A stretch of DNA of 64,000 bases from Nonomuraea sp. NBC_00507 (GTDB taxonomy: Bacteria > Actinomycetota > Actinomycetes > Streptosporangiales > Streptosporangiaceae). The notes beneath the pieces were generated by a model. It did not search any database. It saw only the letters and a list, made by a program, of their open reading frames with translations, and was not told the DNA's origin. The position numbers were made by a program, and so were the translations under genes. This document shows, piece after piece, positions 8,926 through 17,685 of this stretch; within the stretch, counting starts at the first letter, position 1; the number at the start of each line of letters is the position of its first letter. The stretch lies in the NCBI RefSeq assembly GCF_036013525.1, contig NZ_CP107853.1, forward strand, positions 3,162,001-3,226,000. The letters run 5' to 3'.

Positions 8926-9116
8926 ATGGCGATCACTTTCCTGGACTTCACCGGGCGGGTGTAGCTGAAGGCGATCCACCCGCTCCAGCCCAGCACGCTG
9001 GCGACCACGAGGATGATGGCACCTTGGATGGGGAGGGTCAGCAGTGCCCAGGTGCAGAAGGCGGCGGCTAGGATCGCCATCACGGTCGCCGAGTAGGGCT
9101 CAGGTCGTTTGGTCAT
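8926..9116 (-). pseudogene. Small membrane protein truncated by the TnpB element
   Basis: From ATG 9116 about 64 codons encode a small protein with two hydrophobic segments (MAILAAAFCTWALLTLPI and AIILVVASVLGW) followed by a basic patch (RPVKSRKV). The frame then runs into the TnpB fragment near 8925 and reads nonsense to a stop at 8580. I do not recognise the family. The original gene was probably longer and was interrupted by the element. It lies downstream of vanS in the same direction, after a 73-bp gap. Confidence 0.5.
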
Positions 9117-9189
9117 GGCCGAAACCCTAGGAAGATGGTTCTATCGGTCGCCTCTGTCGGATGACTGATCGAGGCCCGGGGCACATCAG

Positions 9190-10336
9190 TCACCTTGACG
9201 GAGGCGATGCCGCACGGGCTCTGTTCGGGAACGACGATGGCCATGACCCGCTCCGCGATCTGGAGGGGTGGTACGCGGGTAGTCGCACCGTGACGCGGAG
9301 CCCGCCGGCGGGGCGGGGAGTGAGGGTGAGGGTTCCGTCGTGTGCTTGGGCGATGCTTTTGACGATTGCCAGGCCGAGTCCGACACCGGCGTGGTCGGTG
9401 CGTATGCGTTTGGTGCCGCGCTGAAACGGCTCGACAAGCGTGGAAACCAATTGTGGGGCGAGCTTCTCGCCGGTGTTCTCGACAGTGAGCACCACCGCCT
9501 TGGGTTGAACGCTGGTCGTGACCCACACGGTGCCCTGTTCAGGCAGGTTGTGAACGATCGCGTTGTGCACGAGGTTCGTCGTCATCTGCAGCAGGAGCTC
9601 GTGTGAGCCGATGGTGGGGGTCACGTCGCCGGAGGTCTCGATGGTGAGGCCGCGTTTTTCCGCGAGGGGGAGGAGCGTTTCGGTGGCTTCTTCCGCGATG
9701 AGGGACAGGTCGACGTGTAGTCGGGTGAAGGACCGTTTGTCGGCGCGGCTGAGCAGGAGCAATGCTTCAGTGAGGTTGATCGCTCGGGTGTTGACGGTGT
9801 GGAGGCGGTCGAGGAGTTCGCCGGTGTCGCGGTTCAGATCGTTGCGGGCCACGTCGAGAAGTGTCTGCGAGATCGCCAGTGGGGTGCGCAGTTCGTGGGA
9901 GGCGTTGGCTGCGAATCTCTGCTGTTCGGTGACGTGAGCTTCGAGCCGCATGAGCATGGTGTCGAAGGCGTCGGCGAGTTCGCGGAACTCATCTCTGGGG
10001 CCCTGTAGCCGGATTCGGTGGGAGAGTGATCCGTTCGCGGCCATGCGTGTGGCCTGTGTGATGTGAGTCAGAGGGGTGAGCATGCGGCCGGCGAGAATCC
10101 ACCCTCCCACGAGACCGAACACCAGCAGGAACGCCCAAACTGCGGCTGCCCGCGGAGCGAAAGCGCTCAGGAGGTCGGATTGGTTGGGAACAAAAGGACC
10201 GAGGGCCCGGATCGGACCGTCGGGCACATAACGCAGAAGGAACAACCACACCGTCGCGAGCAGCAAGGCTCCTGCAAGCATGACGAACCCGGCATAGCTG
10301 AGAGTAAGTTTGAGGCGAACGCTCAAACCAGGCGTC

Positions 10337-10344
<8 letters not shown>
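9190..10344 (-). CDS. vanS: VanS-type sensor histidine kinase
   Basis: A 384-residue membrane histidine kinase: start MDRTPGLSVRLKLTLSYAGF, two transmembrane segments (about 15-38 and 66-85) around a very short extracellular loop, HAMP domain (about 86-140), H-box ASHELRTPLA with phospho-acceptor His150, N-box NLVHNAIVHN, and a GVGLGLAIV G-box. The N-terminus and layout match actinomycete VanS, the sensor of vancomycin-type antibiotics. It overlaps vanR by 8 bp. The C-terminus carries an unusual Ser/Arg/Pro-rich tail of about 25 residues after the normal end VRLPAY, perhaps from a late frameshift. Confidence 0.88.
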
Positions 10345-11032
<688 letters not shown>

Positions 11033-11054
11033 ACTCTCGAGGTTACGAGCCGGA

Positions 11055-11073
11055 GCATATCGTCGGCATATCG
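11055..11073. promoter_or_regulatory. Phased direct repeat, candidate VanR binding site
   Basis: GCATATCG occurs at 11055-11062 and again at 11066-11073, an 11-bp repeat period, between the divergent vanR and vanY starts. OmpR-class regulators bind tandem half-sites spaced by one helical turn, so this is a strong candidate for the VanR box. Binding itself is inferred. Confidence 0.6.
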
Positions 11074-11107
11074 AAAACCTCATACGTGCTGACAACGCCG
11101 CGCTGCC

Positions 11108-11743
11108 TTGACTGCAGGCATGACCTGCAGGGAACCAGCACGAAGAGCAGCCCGCCGTACGCGATCGACCATCCTCGCTGCCCTTGTAGTCATCAGCGCG
11201 GCGCTTATCGGGGTCCTCGCTTACCGGACCCTGGCCTCCTCGGCGGCATCACCCATCGACATTCTTCAGGGCGACCGCCAGGGTGCACTTGGCGAGGCAG
11301 ATGGCGCCGTGCCCGACGGCGTGACGGTCTTCGACGACGAATTTCCGGCCGTGGCCAACCTCGACCACGAGCTGCTCGCCGCCCTGCGCCAAGCTGCGAC
11401 TGATGCCGCGCACGACGGGGTCGAGTTCTTCGTCAATAGTGGCTGGCGTTCCCCGGCGTACCAGGAACAACTACGCCATGAGGCGGTTTCGGAGTACGGC
11501 TCAGAAGAGGAAGCCGCCCGATGGGTGGCCACCGCGGACAAGTCTCTTCACGTGTCGGGGGACGCGGTCGACATCGGGCCCTCCGATGCCACGGCATGGC
11601 TGTCCAAGCACGGCGCCGAGTACGGGCTGTGCCAGATCTACCGCAACGAACCCTGGCACTACGAACTGCGCCCCGAAGCCATCGATGACGGCTGCCCGCC
11701 CATGTACGCCGACCCCACGCACGATCCAAGGATGCAGCAGTGA
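11108..11743 (+). CDS. vanY: VanY-type zinc D,D-carboxypeptidase/dipeptidase (M15B)
   Basis: A 211-residue protein with a basic N-terminus and one membrane anchor (about residues 20-40), so the enzyme faces the cell wall. The M15B zinc motif SxHxxGxAxD is complete (Ser146, His148, Gly151, Ala153, Asp155), and EPWHYE supplies Glu181 and His184. SGWRSPAYQ is the family's substrate-loop motif. Such enzymes trim the terminal D-Ala of peptidoglycan precursors and so remove the glycopeptide target. The divergent VanRS pair indicates control by cell-wall antibiotic. An alternative start is ATG 11120. No vanH, vanA or vanX is nearby. Confidence 0.88.
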   Translation: MTAGMTCREPARRAARRTRSTILAALVVISAALIGVLAYRTLASSAASPIDILQGDRQGALGEADGAVPDGVTVFDDEFPAVANLDHELLAALRQAATDAAHDGVEFFVNSGWRSPAYQEQLRHEAVSEYGSEEEAARWVATADKSLHVSGDAVDIGPSDATAWLSKHGAEYGLCQIYRNEPWHYELRPEAIDDGCPPMYADPTHDPRMQQ

Positions 11744-11853
11744 TCAGCACGCTCGGCATGACGCGTCACCGGCGCGGCGCCGGCCGGTACGGCAGCGTCC
11801 ACCGGCCGTCACGGCGCACCGAGCCGTGCCGCCTGCGTTAACAAGCCTCCTCT

Positions 11854-11895
11854 TTGACAGCCTAGGAGTCCTAGGATAAACCTAGGGATCCTAGG
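11854..11895 (+). promoter_or_regulatory. TetR autoregulatory promoter with twin CCTAGG operators
   Basis: A -35 element TTGACA (11854-11859) is followed by CCTAGGAGTCCTAGG (11861-11875) and CCTAGGGATCCTAGG (11881-11895). Each 15-bp box is palindromic except for its central three bases; the boxes are 20 bp apart, about two helical turns, and cover the -10/start region (TAGGATAAA). A repressor dimer on each box would block the promoter of the TetR gene at 11912. Function is inferred from sequence and position. Confidence 0.75.
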
Positions 11896-11911
11896 AGTGT
11901 AGGGAGGATGC

Positions 11912-12505
11912 ATGGCGCGGGCCAGGCTGACAGCGGAGCAGGTGACGATCGCGGGCGCCGAGCTGGCGGACGAGGTGGGGCTCGACCAGGTGACGATCGC
12001 GGAGGTGGCGCGGCGGCTCGGTGTGAAGGACGCCAGCCTCTACACCCACGTCCGCAGTCTGGAGGACCTGCGCGGACGGATCGCGCTGCTGGCGGCGGAC
12101 GAAAAGACCGTCCAGATAGCGGATGCCACCGCGGGCCGGGCGGGCAAGGATGCGCTGGTCGCGTTCGCGAATGCCTGGCGGGAGTACGCCCGTGAGCATC
12201 CGGGTCGCTACATGGCGACGCAGACTCCGATCCAGATCGACCCGGAGCTGGCCGCAAAGGCGCCCGGGCCGCGGCGTGCGGTCGAGCTGACCTACAGCAT
12301 GCTGCGTGCCTACGGACTGGAAGAGCCGGACCTGACCGACGCGGTCCGGGTGCTGCGCAGCACGTTCCACGGGTTTGTCGCCCTGGAGGCGGCGGGCGGG
12401 TTCGGGCATGAGCGCTCGCCGCAGGACTCGTGGGTCCGCGCACTCGACGCCCTGCACGTCCTCCTGGAGCACTGGCCCCCGTCCCGTGAAGGAGACCCGA
12501 AATGA
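11912..12505 (+). CDS. TetR/AcrR-family transcriptional regulator
   Basis: A 197-residue regulator: helix-turn-helix in residues 1-50 (VTIAEVARRLGVKDASLYTH), then a ligand-binding domain with STFHGFVALEAAGGFG, typical of TetR proteins with a WHG-type C-terminal domain. The upstream double CCTAGG box suggests autorepression. It overlaps the alpha/beta hydrolase start by ATGA, so both are repressed together and the hydrolase's substrate or product may be the inducer. ATG 11912 is preceded by GGGAGGATGC. Confidence 0.93.
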   Translation: MARARLTAEQVTIAGAELADEVGLDQVTIAEVARRLGVKDASLYTHVRSLEDLRGRIALLAADEKTVQIADATAGRAGKDALVAFANAWREYAREHPGRYMATQTPIQIDPELAAKAPGPRRAVELTYSMLRAYGLEEPDLTDAVRVLRSTFHGFVALEAAGGFGHERSPQDSWVRALDALHVLLEHWPPSREGDPK

Positions 12506-13338
12506 CCGACCCGACCAGCGGCAGCCTGCGCGTGAACGGCGCGACCCTGCACTACGAGGTGCGCGGCGAGGGCCCGCTCCTGCTTCTGATTCCCGGCGGG
12601 GCGGGCGATGCGGCCTCCTTCGACGGCGTCGCCGGCGACCTGGCCGCCGAGTACACAGTCGTGACCTACGACCCGCGTGGCATGTCCCGCAGCCCGCTGG
12701 ACGATCCCGAGGCCGAGCAGCGGGTCGAGAAGCACGCCGACGACGCGTTCCGGATATTGGAGCTGCTGTCGCCCGACGAGCCCGCCCGCGTTTTCGGTGC
12801 CAGCTCGGGCGCGATCATCTCTCTGCACCTGCTCACCGCCCATCCCGAGCGCGTCGGACGCGTCGTGGCGCACGAGCCGCCGGTGGTGGAGGTGCTGCCG
12901 GATGCCGCCGAACATCGCGCGCTCATCGCGCGGGTGCGGGAGACATTCCGGACCGATGGGCTCATGCCGGCGATGGCCGTGTTCATGGCAGGTCTGAGGA
13001 AGGGCGGCGACACCACCGAACCCCCGGCCGAGATCAAGCTTCCGCCCCAGGCGGCGGCGAGGGCGGAGCGGACGATGGCCAACATGCCGTACTTCGTCGG
13101 GCGCATCGTGCCGAGCTTCATGTCGTATGCCCCGGACCTCGACCGGCTGGCGGCGCTGTCGGACCGGCTCGTGCTCGCGTGCGGCGAGGACTCGCGCGGC
13201 GAGCTCCCCTACCGCCCGGCCGCTTTCCTGGCCGAGCGTTACGGCGTGGAGCTCGTGCACTTCCCGGGCGGGCACACCGGCCTGACCACGCACCCCGCCG
13301 AGTTCGGCGAGCTCCTTCGCAAGGTCTTCCGCTCCTAG
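12502..13338 (+). CDS. Alpha/beta hydrolase
   Basis: A 278-residue cytosolic alpha/beta hydrolase. The oxyanion region is IPGGAG, the nucleophile elbow is GASSGA with Ser as nucleophile (near residue 95), and the catalytic His lies in FPGGHTG near the C-terminus. No signal peptide. Coupled to the TetR gene by an ATGA overlap. Actinomycete TetR-hydrolase pairs often detoxify a small hydrophobic compound sensed by the repressor; the substrate here is unknown. Confidence 0.9.
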   Translation: MTDPTSGSLRVNGATLHYEVRGEGPLLLLIPGGAGDAASFDGVAGDLAAEYTVVTYDPRGMSRSPLDDPEAEQRVEKHADDAFRILELLSPDEPARVFGASSGAIISLHLLTAHPERVGRVVAHEPPVVEVLPDAAEHRALIARVRETFRTDGLMPAMAVFMAGLRKGGDTTEPPAEIKLPPQAAARAERTMANMPYFVGRIVPSFMSYAPDLDRLAALSDRLVLACGEDSRGELPYRPAAFLAERYGVELVHFPGGHTGLTTHPAEFGELLRKVFRS

Positions 13339-13475
13339 CCCCGAAGTCGTCACCGCCGCAGCCGGCCGGGCGGACCGAGGCGCGTCACCGCCGCGCCGAC
13401 ACCGGCGGCGGCCCATCGCACCCACCCGAGCAGATTTCACAGAGAACCGGGCTGTCACCGTCCCCGAAAAAGTGA

Positions 13476-13488
13476 TATCAATTTGATA
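13476..13488. promoter_or_regulatory. TATCA-n3-TGATA inverted repeat upstream of the SPFH operon
   Basis: TATCA (13476-13480) and TGATA (13484-13488) form a 5-bp inverted repeat with a 3-base centre, about 30 bp upstream of the SPFH start in an AT-rich island that stands out from the GC-rich surroundings. The operon encodes its own ribbon-helix-helix protein (14476-14745), the obvious candidate to bind it. Inference. Confidence 0.5.
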
Positions 13489-13519
13489 GCAAGATGAAGT
13501 CACGGAGAAGGGACGGACG

Positions 13520-14470
13520 ATGGCGAACACATCGGGCGGGGCTGCACTTGAGGCCGCCGTCGTGGACATGCCCGCACCGCGCACGAGCGAGCACCCGGTG
13601 CGGGCGGCCAACGGGTTCGTGATGCTGGGGGTGGCGACGGCGCTGGAGCTGGCCGGGATCGCGCTGCTCGTCGTGGGAATCGTCATGCTCGCCTCGGGGG
13701 CCGGGCAGGGCGGCATGTGGGTGGTCATCGTGAGCATCCTGATGATCCTGCTCGGGTTCTTCATGTACTTCGGCCTCACCGCGGTGGCGCCGGGCGAGGC
13801 CAGGGTGGTGCAGCTGCTCGGCCGGTACGTCGGCACCCTGCGCACCCCCGGCTTCCAGTGGGTCAACCCGATCACGGTGCGCCGGCGGGTGTCCACGAGG
13901 ATCCGCAACCACGAGACGGACGTGACGAAGGTCAACGACGCGGACGGCAACCCGATTCAGATCGCGACCGTGGTGGTCTGGCAGGTGCAGGACACCGCAC
14001 AGGCGGTCTTCGAGGTGGACGACTTCGTGGAGTTCGTGGCCATCCAGGCGGAGACGGCCGTGCGGCACATCGCGGGCAGCTATCCGTACGACGCGCACGG
14101 CGACCCCAGGCTGTCCCTGCGGGACAACGCCGACGAGATCAACGAGCGGCTGTCCGCGGAGCTCGCGGCCAGGGTGGCCTCCGCCGGGGTGAAGGTCATC
14201 GAGTCCCGCATCATCCACCTGGCGTACGCGCCCGAGATCGCCCACGCCATGCTGCGCCGCCAGCAGGCGGGCGCAGTGGTGGCGGCCCGGCAGCGGATCG
14301 TCGACGGGGCGGTCGGCATGGTGGAGATGGCCCTGGCCAAGCTCGCCGAGCACAACGTGGTCGAGCTGGACGAGGAGCGCAAGGCGGCCATGGTGAGCAA
14401 CCTGCTCGTGGTGCTGGTCGGTGACCGCGACACCCAGCCCGTGGTCAACACGGGCACGCTCTACCAGTAA
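13520..14470 (+). CDS. SPFH/band-7 (stomatin-like) membrane protein
   Basis: A 316-residue protein with two hydrophobic segments (about 35-60 and 66-90) followed by an SPFH domain beginning [20 protein letters not shown]. Conserved stretches include [24 protein letters not shown] and the [16 protein letters not shown] helix. Proteins of this type oligomerise on membrane microdomains. ATG 13520 follows GAGAAGGGACGG. It leads a three-gene operon with an RHH DNA-binding protein 5 bp downstream and a GPP34-like lipid-binding protein, suggesting a regulated membrane-domain function. Confidence 0.9.
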   Translation: MANTSGGAALEAAVVDMPAPRTSEHPVRAANGFVMLGVATALELAGIALLVVGIVMLASGAGQGGMWVVIVSILMILLGFFMYFGLTAVAPGEARVVQLLGRYVGTLRTPGFQWVNPITVRRRVSTRIRNHETDVTKVNDADGNPIQIATVVVWQVQDTAQAVFEVDDFVEFVAIQAETAVRHIAGSYPYDAHGDPRLSLRDNADEINERLSAELAARVASAGVKVIESRIIHLAYAPEIAHAMLRRQQAGAVVAARQRIVDGAVGMVEMALAKLAEHNVVELDEERKAAMVSNLLVVLVGDRDTQPVVNTGTLYQ

Positions 14471-14475
14471 TCACC

Positions 14476-14745
14476 GTGGAGCGGAAGAAGATCCTGCTGC
14501 GCCTCGACCCGGTGGTTCACGACGCGCTGGCCAGGTGGGCGTCCGACGAGCTGCGCAGCACGAACTCCCAGATCGAGTTCCTGCTGCGCAGGGCTCTCTC
14601 CGAGGCCGGACGCCTGCCCGATGGGGTGGGGCGGATGCGCCCACGCGGACGGCCGAGGAAGGCGCCGGAGGATGACTCAGGGGACGACACAGATCAGGCG
14701 GAAGAAGAGGAGCGGGCGGATGGAGACGCAAGTGAAGCAGGGTGA
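14476..14745 (+). CDS. Arc-type ribbon-helix-helix DNA-binding protein
   Basis: An 89-residue protein from GTG 14476. Residues 1-45 (KKILLRLDPVVHDALARWA then STNSQIEFLLRRAL) are an Arc/MetJ-like ribbon-helix-helix fold: one beta strand and two helices that dimerise to bind DNA. The rest is Arg/Pro-rich, then a strongly acidic tail of Asp/Glu. It starts 5 bp after the SPFH stop and overlaps the GPP34 gene by 26 bp. It probably autoregulates the operon through the TATCA-n3-TGATA site. Confidence 0.85.
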   Translation: MERKKILLRLDPVVHDALARWASDELRSTNSQIEFLLRRALSEAGRLPDGVGRMRPRGRPRKAPEDDSGDDTDQAEEEERADGDASEAG

Positions 14746-15370
14746 GTCACTGACCCGATCGGCCTTCTTATTGGCCTTTGACCTGCGGAAGGAGAAGCTG
14801 ACCCAGCGGGGCGAGCTGGGCTACCTGCTGCGCGCGGCCACCCTCGCCGAGCTGCTGCTGGCGGGCAACCTGGCGGACGAGTCGGGCAAGGCGCGAGCTC
14901 TCACCGCCCCGGCCGCCGAGCCGGGTTCCCTGCGGGCCGTGGTCTGGGAGCAGATCTCGAACTCGCCGCCCCGCTCGTGGCGGCGGTGGGTGCAGAAGGA
15001 CAACGGCAAGGCGGTCCGCGTGGTAAGCGACGAGCTGGCGGCCGCCCGGATCATCAGGGTGGAGCGGCGCCGGATCCTGCTGTTCCCGGTTCAGCGGATC
15101 ACGCTGCGCAAGGCGTACCTGTCGCGCAGGCTGGCCGAGCGCGTGGGCCGGGCCATCCGTGGCGGCCAGCCGGTCGGGCACCTGGACGAGGACGTCCGCG
15201 TCCTGGCGGCGCTGGCCACGGCGGCCCGGCTCAAGACGGTGGTTCCCTCCTGGTGGGAGACGCGTCTGCGCCGGGACCGGATCCAGCAGTTGTCCGCGCC
15301 CGTCGAGCCGATCGCGACCGCATTGCGCAAGAGCATCGAGGCGGCCAGGGCGGCGAGCGAAGCCGGCTGA
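14720..15370 (+). CDS. GPP34-family (Golgi phosphoprotein 3-like) protein
   Basis: A 216-residue protein. The start SAFLLAFDLRKEKLTQRGELGYLLRAATLAELLLAGNL matches the first helices of GPP34 proteins (given here as a description of residues 11-48), which in eukaryotes bind phosphoinositides. In actinomycetes the family is common but its role is mostly unknown. ATG 14720 is chosen because AAGAGGAG lies just upstream; the frame opens earlier but without homology. It is the last gene of the SPFH-RHH-GPP34 operon, and a peripheral membrane role with the SPFH protein is inferred. Confidence 0.82.
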   Translation: METQVKQGESLTRSAFLLAFDLRKEKLTQRGELGYLLRAATLAELLLAGNLADESGKARALTAPAAEPGSLRAVVWEQISNSPPRSWRRWVQKDNGKAVRVVSDELAAARIIRVERRRILLFPVQRITLRKAYLSRRLAERVGRAIRGGQPVGHLDEDVRVLAALATAARLKTVVPSWWETRLRRDRIQQLSAPVEPIATALRKSIEAARAASEAG

Positions 15371-15460
15371 CACGACGAATCACGGCGGCTCCCACCGCCG
15401 GCTCTCGGAGCTCCAGCATCCGGAACGGGTCGGCTCCCCCTCCGGCTAATGTTGCTCCGC

Positions 15461-16417
15461 ATGACGCACACCGAGATCGAGATCACCGCGGAGTTGGTGC
15501 GGGATCTGCTGCGTGACCAGCACCCCGACCTGGCCGATCTCCCTGTGAGGCTCGGCGCGCGGGGCTGGGACAACCAGCTGTGGCGGCTCGGCGACGACCT
15601 CGCCGTCCGGTTGCCCTGGGCGACGGAGTCCGCAGACGAGCTGCTGCTCAAGGAGCACACCTGGCTACCCACCCTCGCCCCGCGCCTTCCGCTGCCGGTT
15701 CCTTTCCCGCAACGCCTCGGCGAGCCCTCCGCGCGGTTTCCGCGACCCTGGATCGTCACCACCTGGGTGCCGGGCGAGCCCGCCGACCGCGCCCCCGTCA
15801 CGCGCGGCGCCGAGGCGGCCGACGCCTTGGCCGCCTTCCTGACGGCACTGCACCAACCCGCCCCCGAACAGGCACCCGCCGGCCGGGACCGCGGAGGGCC
15901 GCTGGCCGATTACTCCGAGGGGTTCGTCAAGGGGCTCGCCTCGGCCACCGAGATGGGGTTGATCCCCGACCCGGACGCCGTCCGCGCGGTCTGGGACGAC
16001 GCCGTCGCCGCGCCTGACTGGACAGGCCCGGCGCTATGGCTCCACGGTGACCTGCATCCGGCCAACGTCCTCACCACGGACGGCACCATCTGCGGCGTGA
16101 TCGACTTCGGCGACCTCTTCGCGGGCGATCCGGCCGGCGACCTCGCCGCCGCTTGGAGCCTGCTGCCGGACGGCGCCGCCGACCGCTTTTATGACGCCTA
16201 TCAGCCGGCCCCGGACGCCGCGACCCTGCGCCGCGCCCGCGGATGGGCGGTACGCCGCGCCCTCGGCGGCATCCATATCGGAGAAGCCGGCGTTCGCGGC
16301 CGCCCAGGCGGCAAGCCCACCTGGGGCCCACCCGCCCACGCCGCACTGCGACGCCTCATCGCCCCCGCGCCCGAGCAGGCCCAGGTCCCGTTCCCCAGTC
16401 CGCGACAACCGCGATGA
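15461..16417 (+). CDS. Aminoglycoside phosphotransferase (APH)-family kinase
   Basis: A 318-residue protein-kinase-like fold. The catalytic loop LWLHGDLHPANVL (Brenner-type HGDxxxxN motif) and the metal-binding GVIDFGD are intact. The N-lobe shows GWDNQLWRLGDDLAVRLP with the ATP lysine replaced by Arg (AVRLP), as in many members. The family phosphorylates aminoglycosides, macrolides or small metabolites; nothing here tells which. ATG 15461 was preferred to an upstream start at 15449. It overlaps the following dehydrogenase by ATGA, so the two are translationally coupled. Confidence 0.87.
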   Translation: MTHTEIEITAELVRDLLRDQHPDLADLPVRLGARGWDNQLWRLGDDLAVRLPWATESADELLLKEHTWLPTLAPRLPLPVPFPQRLGEPSARFPRPWIVTTWVPGEPADRAPVTRGAEAADALAAFLTALHQPAPEQAPAGRDRGGPLADYSEGFVKGLASATEMGLIPDPDAVRAVWDDAVAAPDWTGPALWLHGDLHPANVLTTDGTICGVIDFGDLFAGDPAGDLAAAWSLLPDGAADRFYDAYQPAPDAATLRRARGWAVRRALGGIHIGEAGVRGRPGGKPTWGPPAHAALRRLIAPAPEQAQVPFPSPRQPR

Positions 16418-17547
16418 CGTACGACAGCGTGCGTGAGCTCGTCTTCCTGCGCAGCGGTCGCCTCGCCTGGCGCGAACGTCCGGCACCCCGCCTGGCCGAG
16501 CCCGGCGACGCCATCGCCCGCCCGTTCCTCGCCGGCCGCTGCGACGGCGACACCCTCCCGATCCACCGGCCGGTCTCACGAGCGCTCCAAGCCGGGATGG
16601 CGCTCGGCCTCGTCGACCCGATCGTCGGCACCATCTGCGGGAAGATCCCCTTCCAGGGGCCTTTCCCGATCGGCCACGAATGCGTCGCCGAAGTCGTCGC
16701 CGTCGGCTCCGGCGTGCGACAGATCCGGACCGGGCAGACCGTCGTCGTCCCTTGGGCGGTCTCCTGCGGCACCTGCCCCCGCTGCCTGACCGGCCTCACC
16801 TCCAAATGCGCCACCACCACCCGCGCCAGCCTCGCCGCCTACGGCTTCGGTCCCGCCAGCGGCCCGTGGGGCGGCATGGTCACCGACCAGATCCGCGTCC
16901 CCCACGCCGACCACATGCTCGTCCCCGTCCCCGACGGCGTTCTGCCGCTGCGCGTCGCCGCGGCCAGCGACAACCTCGCCGACGCCTGGCGAACCGTCGT
17001 CCCCCCGCTCACCCGCCGCGAAGGCGCAACGGTGCTCATCCTCGGCGGCGGCGCCAAGAGCATCGGCCTGTACGCCGCCGGCCTGGCCGCGGCCCACGGC
17101 GCCGCAACCGTCGACTACCTCGACGACGACCCCGGGCGACGCCAGATCGCCGAATCCCTCGGCGCCCAAGCCCGGCGGCTCACCACCACCACCACCATCG
17201 GCGGCGGCTACGACATCGTCGTCGAAGCCACCTCACGCGCGCCAGGCCTGCGCCGAGCGCTCAGCGCAACGGCTCCCGGCGGCGTGTGCACCGCGGTCGG
17301 CTACTACCTCGCCACCGGCACCCGCATCCCGCTCATGCACATGTACGCCACCGACATCACCCTCCGGGTAGGCGTCTCCCACGCCCGCGCCACTCTCCCC
17401 GACCTCCTGGAGTTCGTCCACCGCACCGGCTTTCCCGCCGAACGCGTCACCACCCTGCTCGCAGACTGGGACGACGCCCCCAGCGCCTACACCGCCAAGA
17501 CGACCAAAGTGGTCCTCCAACGGGACCGGCTCACCGAGCAGGAGTAG
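16414..17547 (+). CDS. Zinc-dependent alcohol dehydrogenase-like protein (MDR superfamily)
   Basis: A 377-residue medium-chain dehydrogenase. Catalytic-zinc candidates are Cys in GRCDGDT and GHE in IGHECVAEV; the structural-zinc loop CGTCPRCLTGLTSKC has all four cysteines. The Rossmann segment is LILGGGAKSIG (near 208) rather than the canonical GxGxxG, followed by YLDDD, which could favour NAD. ATG 16414 overlaps the APH stop, so the real start is not the longer open frame. Substrate unknown; coupling to a kinase-like gene suggests one small-molecule pathway. Confidence 0.87.
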   Translation: MTYDSVRELVFLRSGRLAWRERPAPRLAEPGDAIARPFLAGRCDGDTLPIHRPVSRALQAGMALGLVDPIVGTICGKIPFQGPFPIGHECVAEVVAVGSGVRQIRTGQTVVVPWAVSCGTCPRCLTGLTSKCATTTRASLAAYGFGPASGPWGGMVTDQIRVPHADHMLVPVPDGVLPLRVAAASDNLADAWRTVVPPLTRREGATVLILGGGAKSIGLYAAGLAAAHGAATVDYLDDDPGRRQIAESLGAQARRLTTTTTIGGGYDIVVEATSRAPGLRRALSATAPGGVCTAVGYYLATGTRIPLMHMYATDITLRVGVSHARATLPDLLEFVHRTGFPAERVTTLLADWDDAPSAYTAKTTKVVLQRDRLTEQE

Positions 17548-17685
17548 GTCCCGGCACCGCTTCCAGCGCCCATCTGAGTACCGCGCCGTCGCCGCGCACC
17601 GGGAGGCCGCTGCGCGAGCATCGAACGAGCCCGGGCACGGCGTTCTCCACCCCGAAGTCGCGCTGACCGTTGGGGGCCGATGGCC

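Noticed and set aside
15461..16417. A dedicated aminoglycoside resistance gene
   Set aside because: Only family motifs are visible; APH-family kinases have many small-molecule substrates and no resistance context is present.
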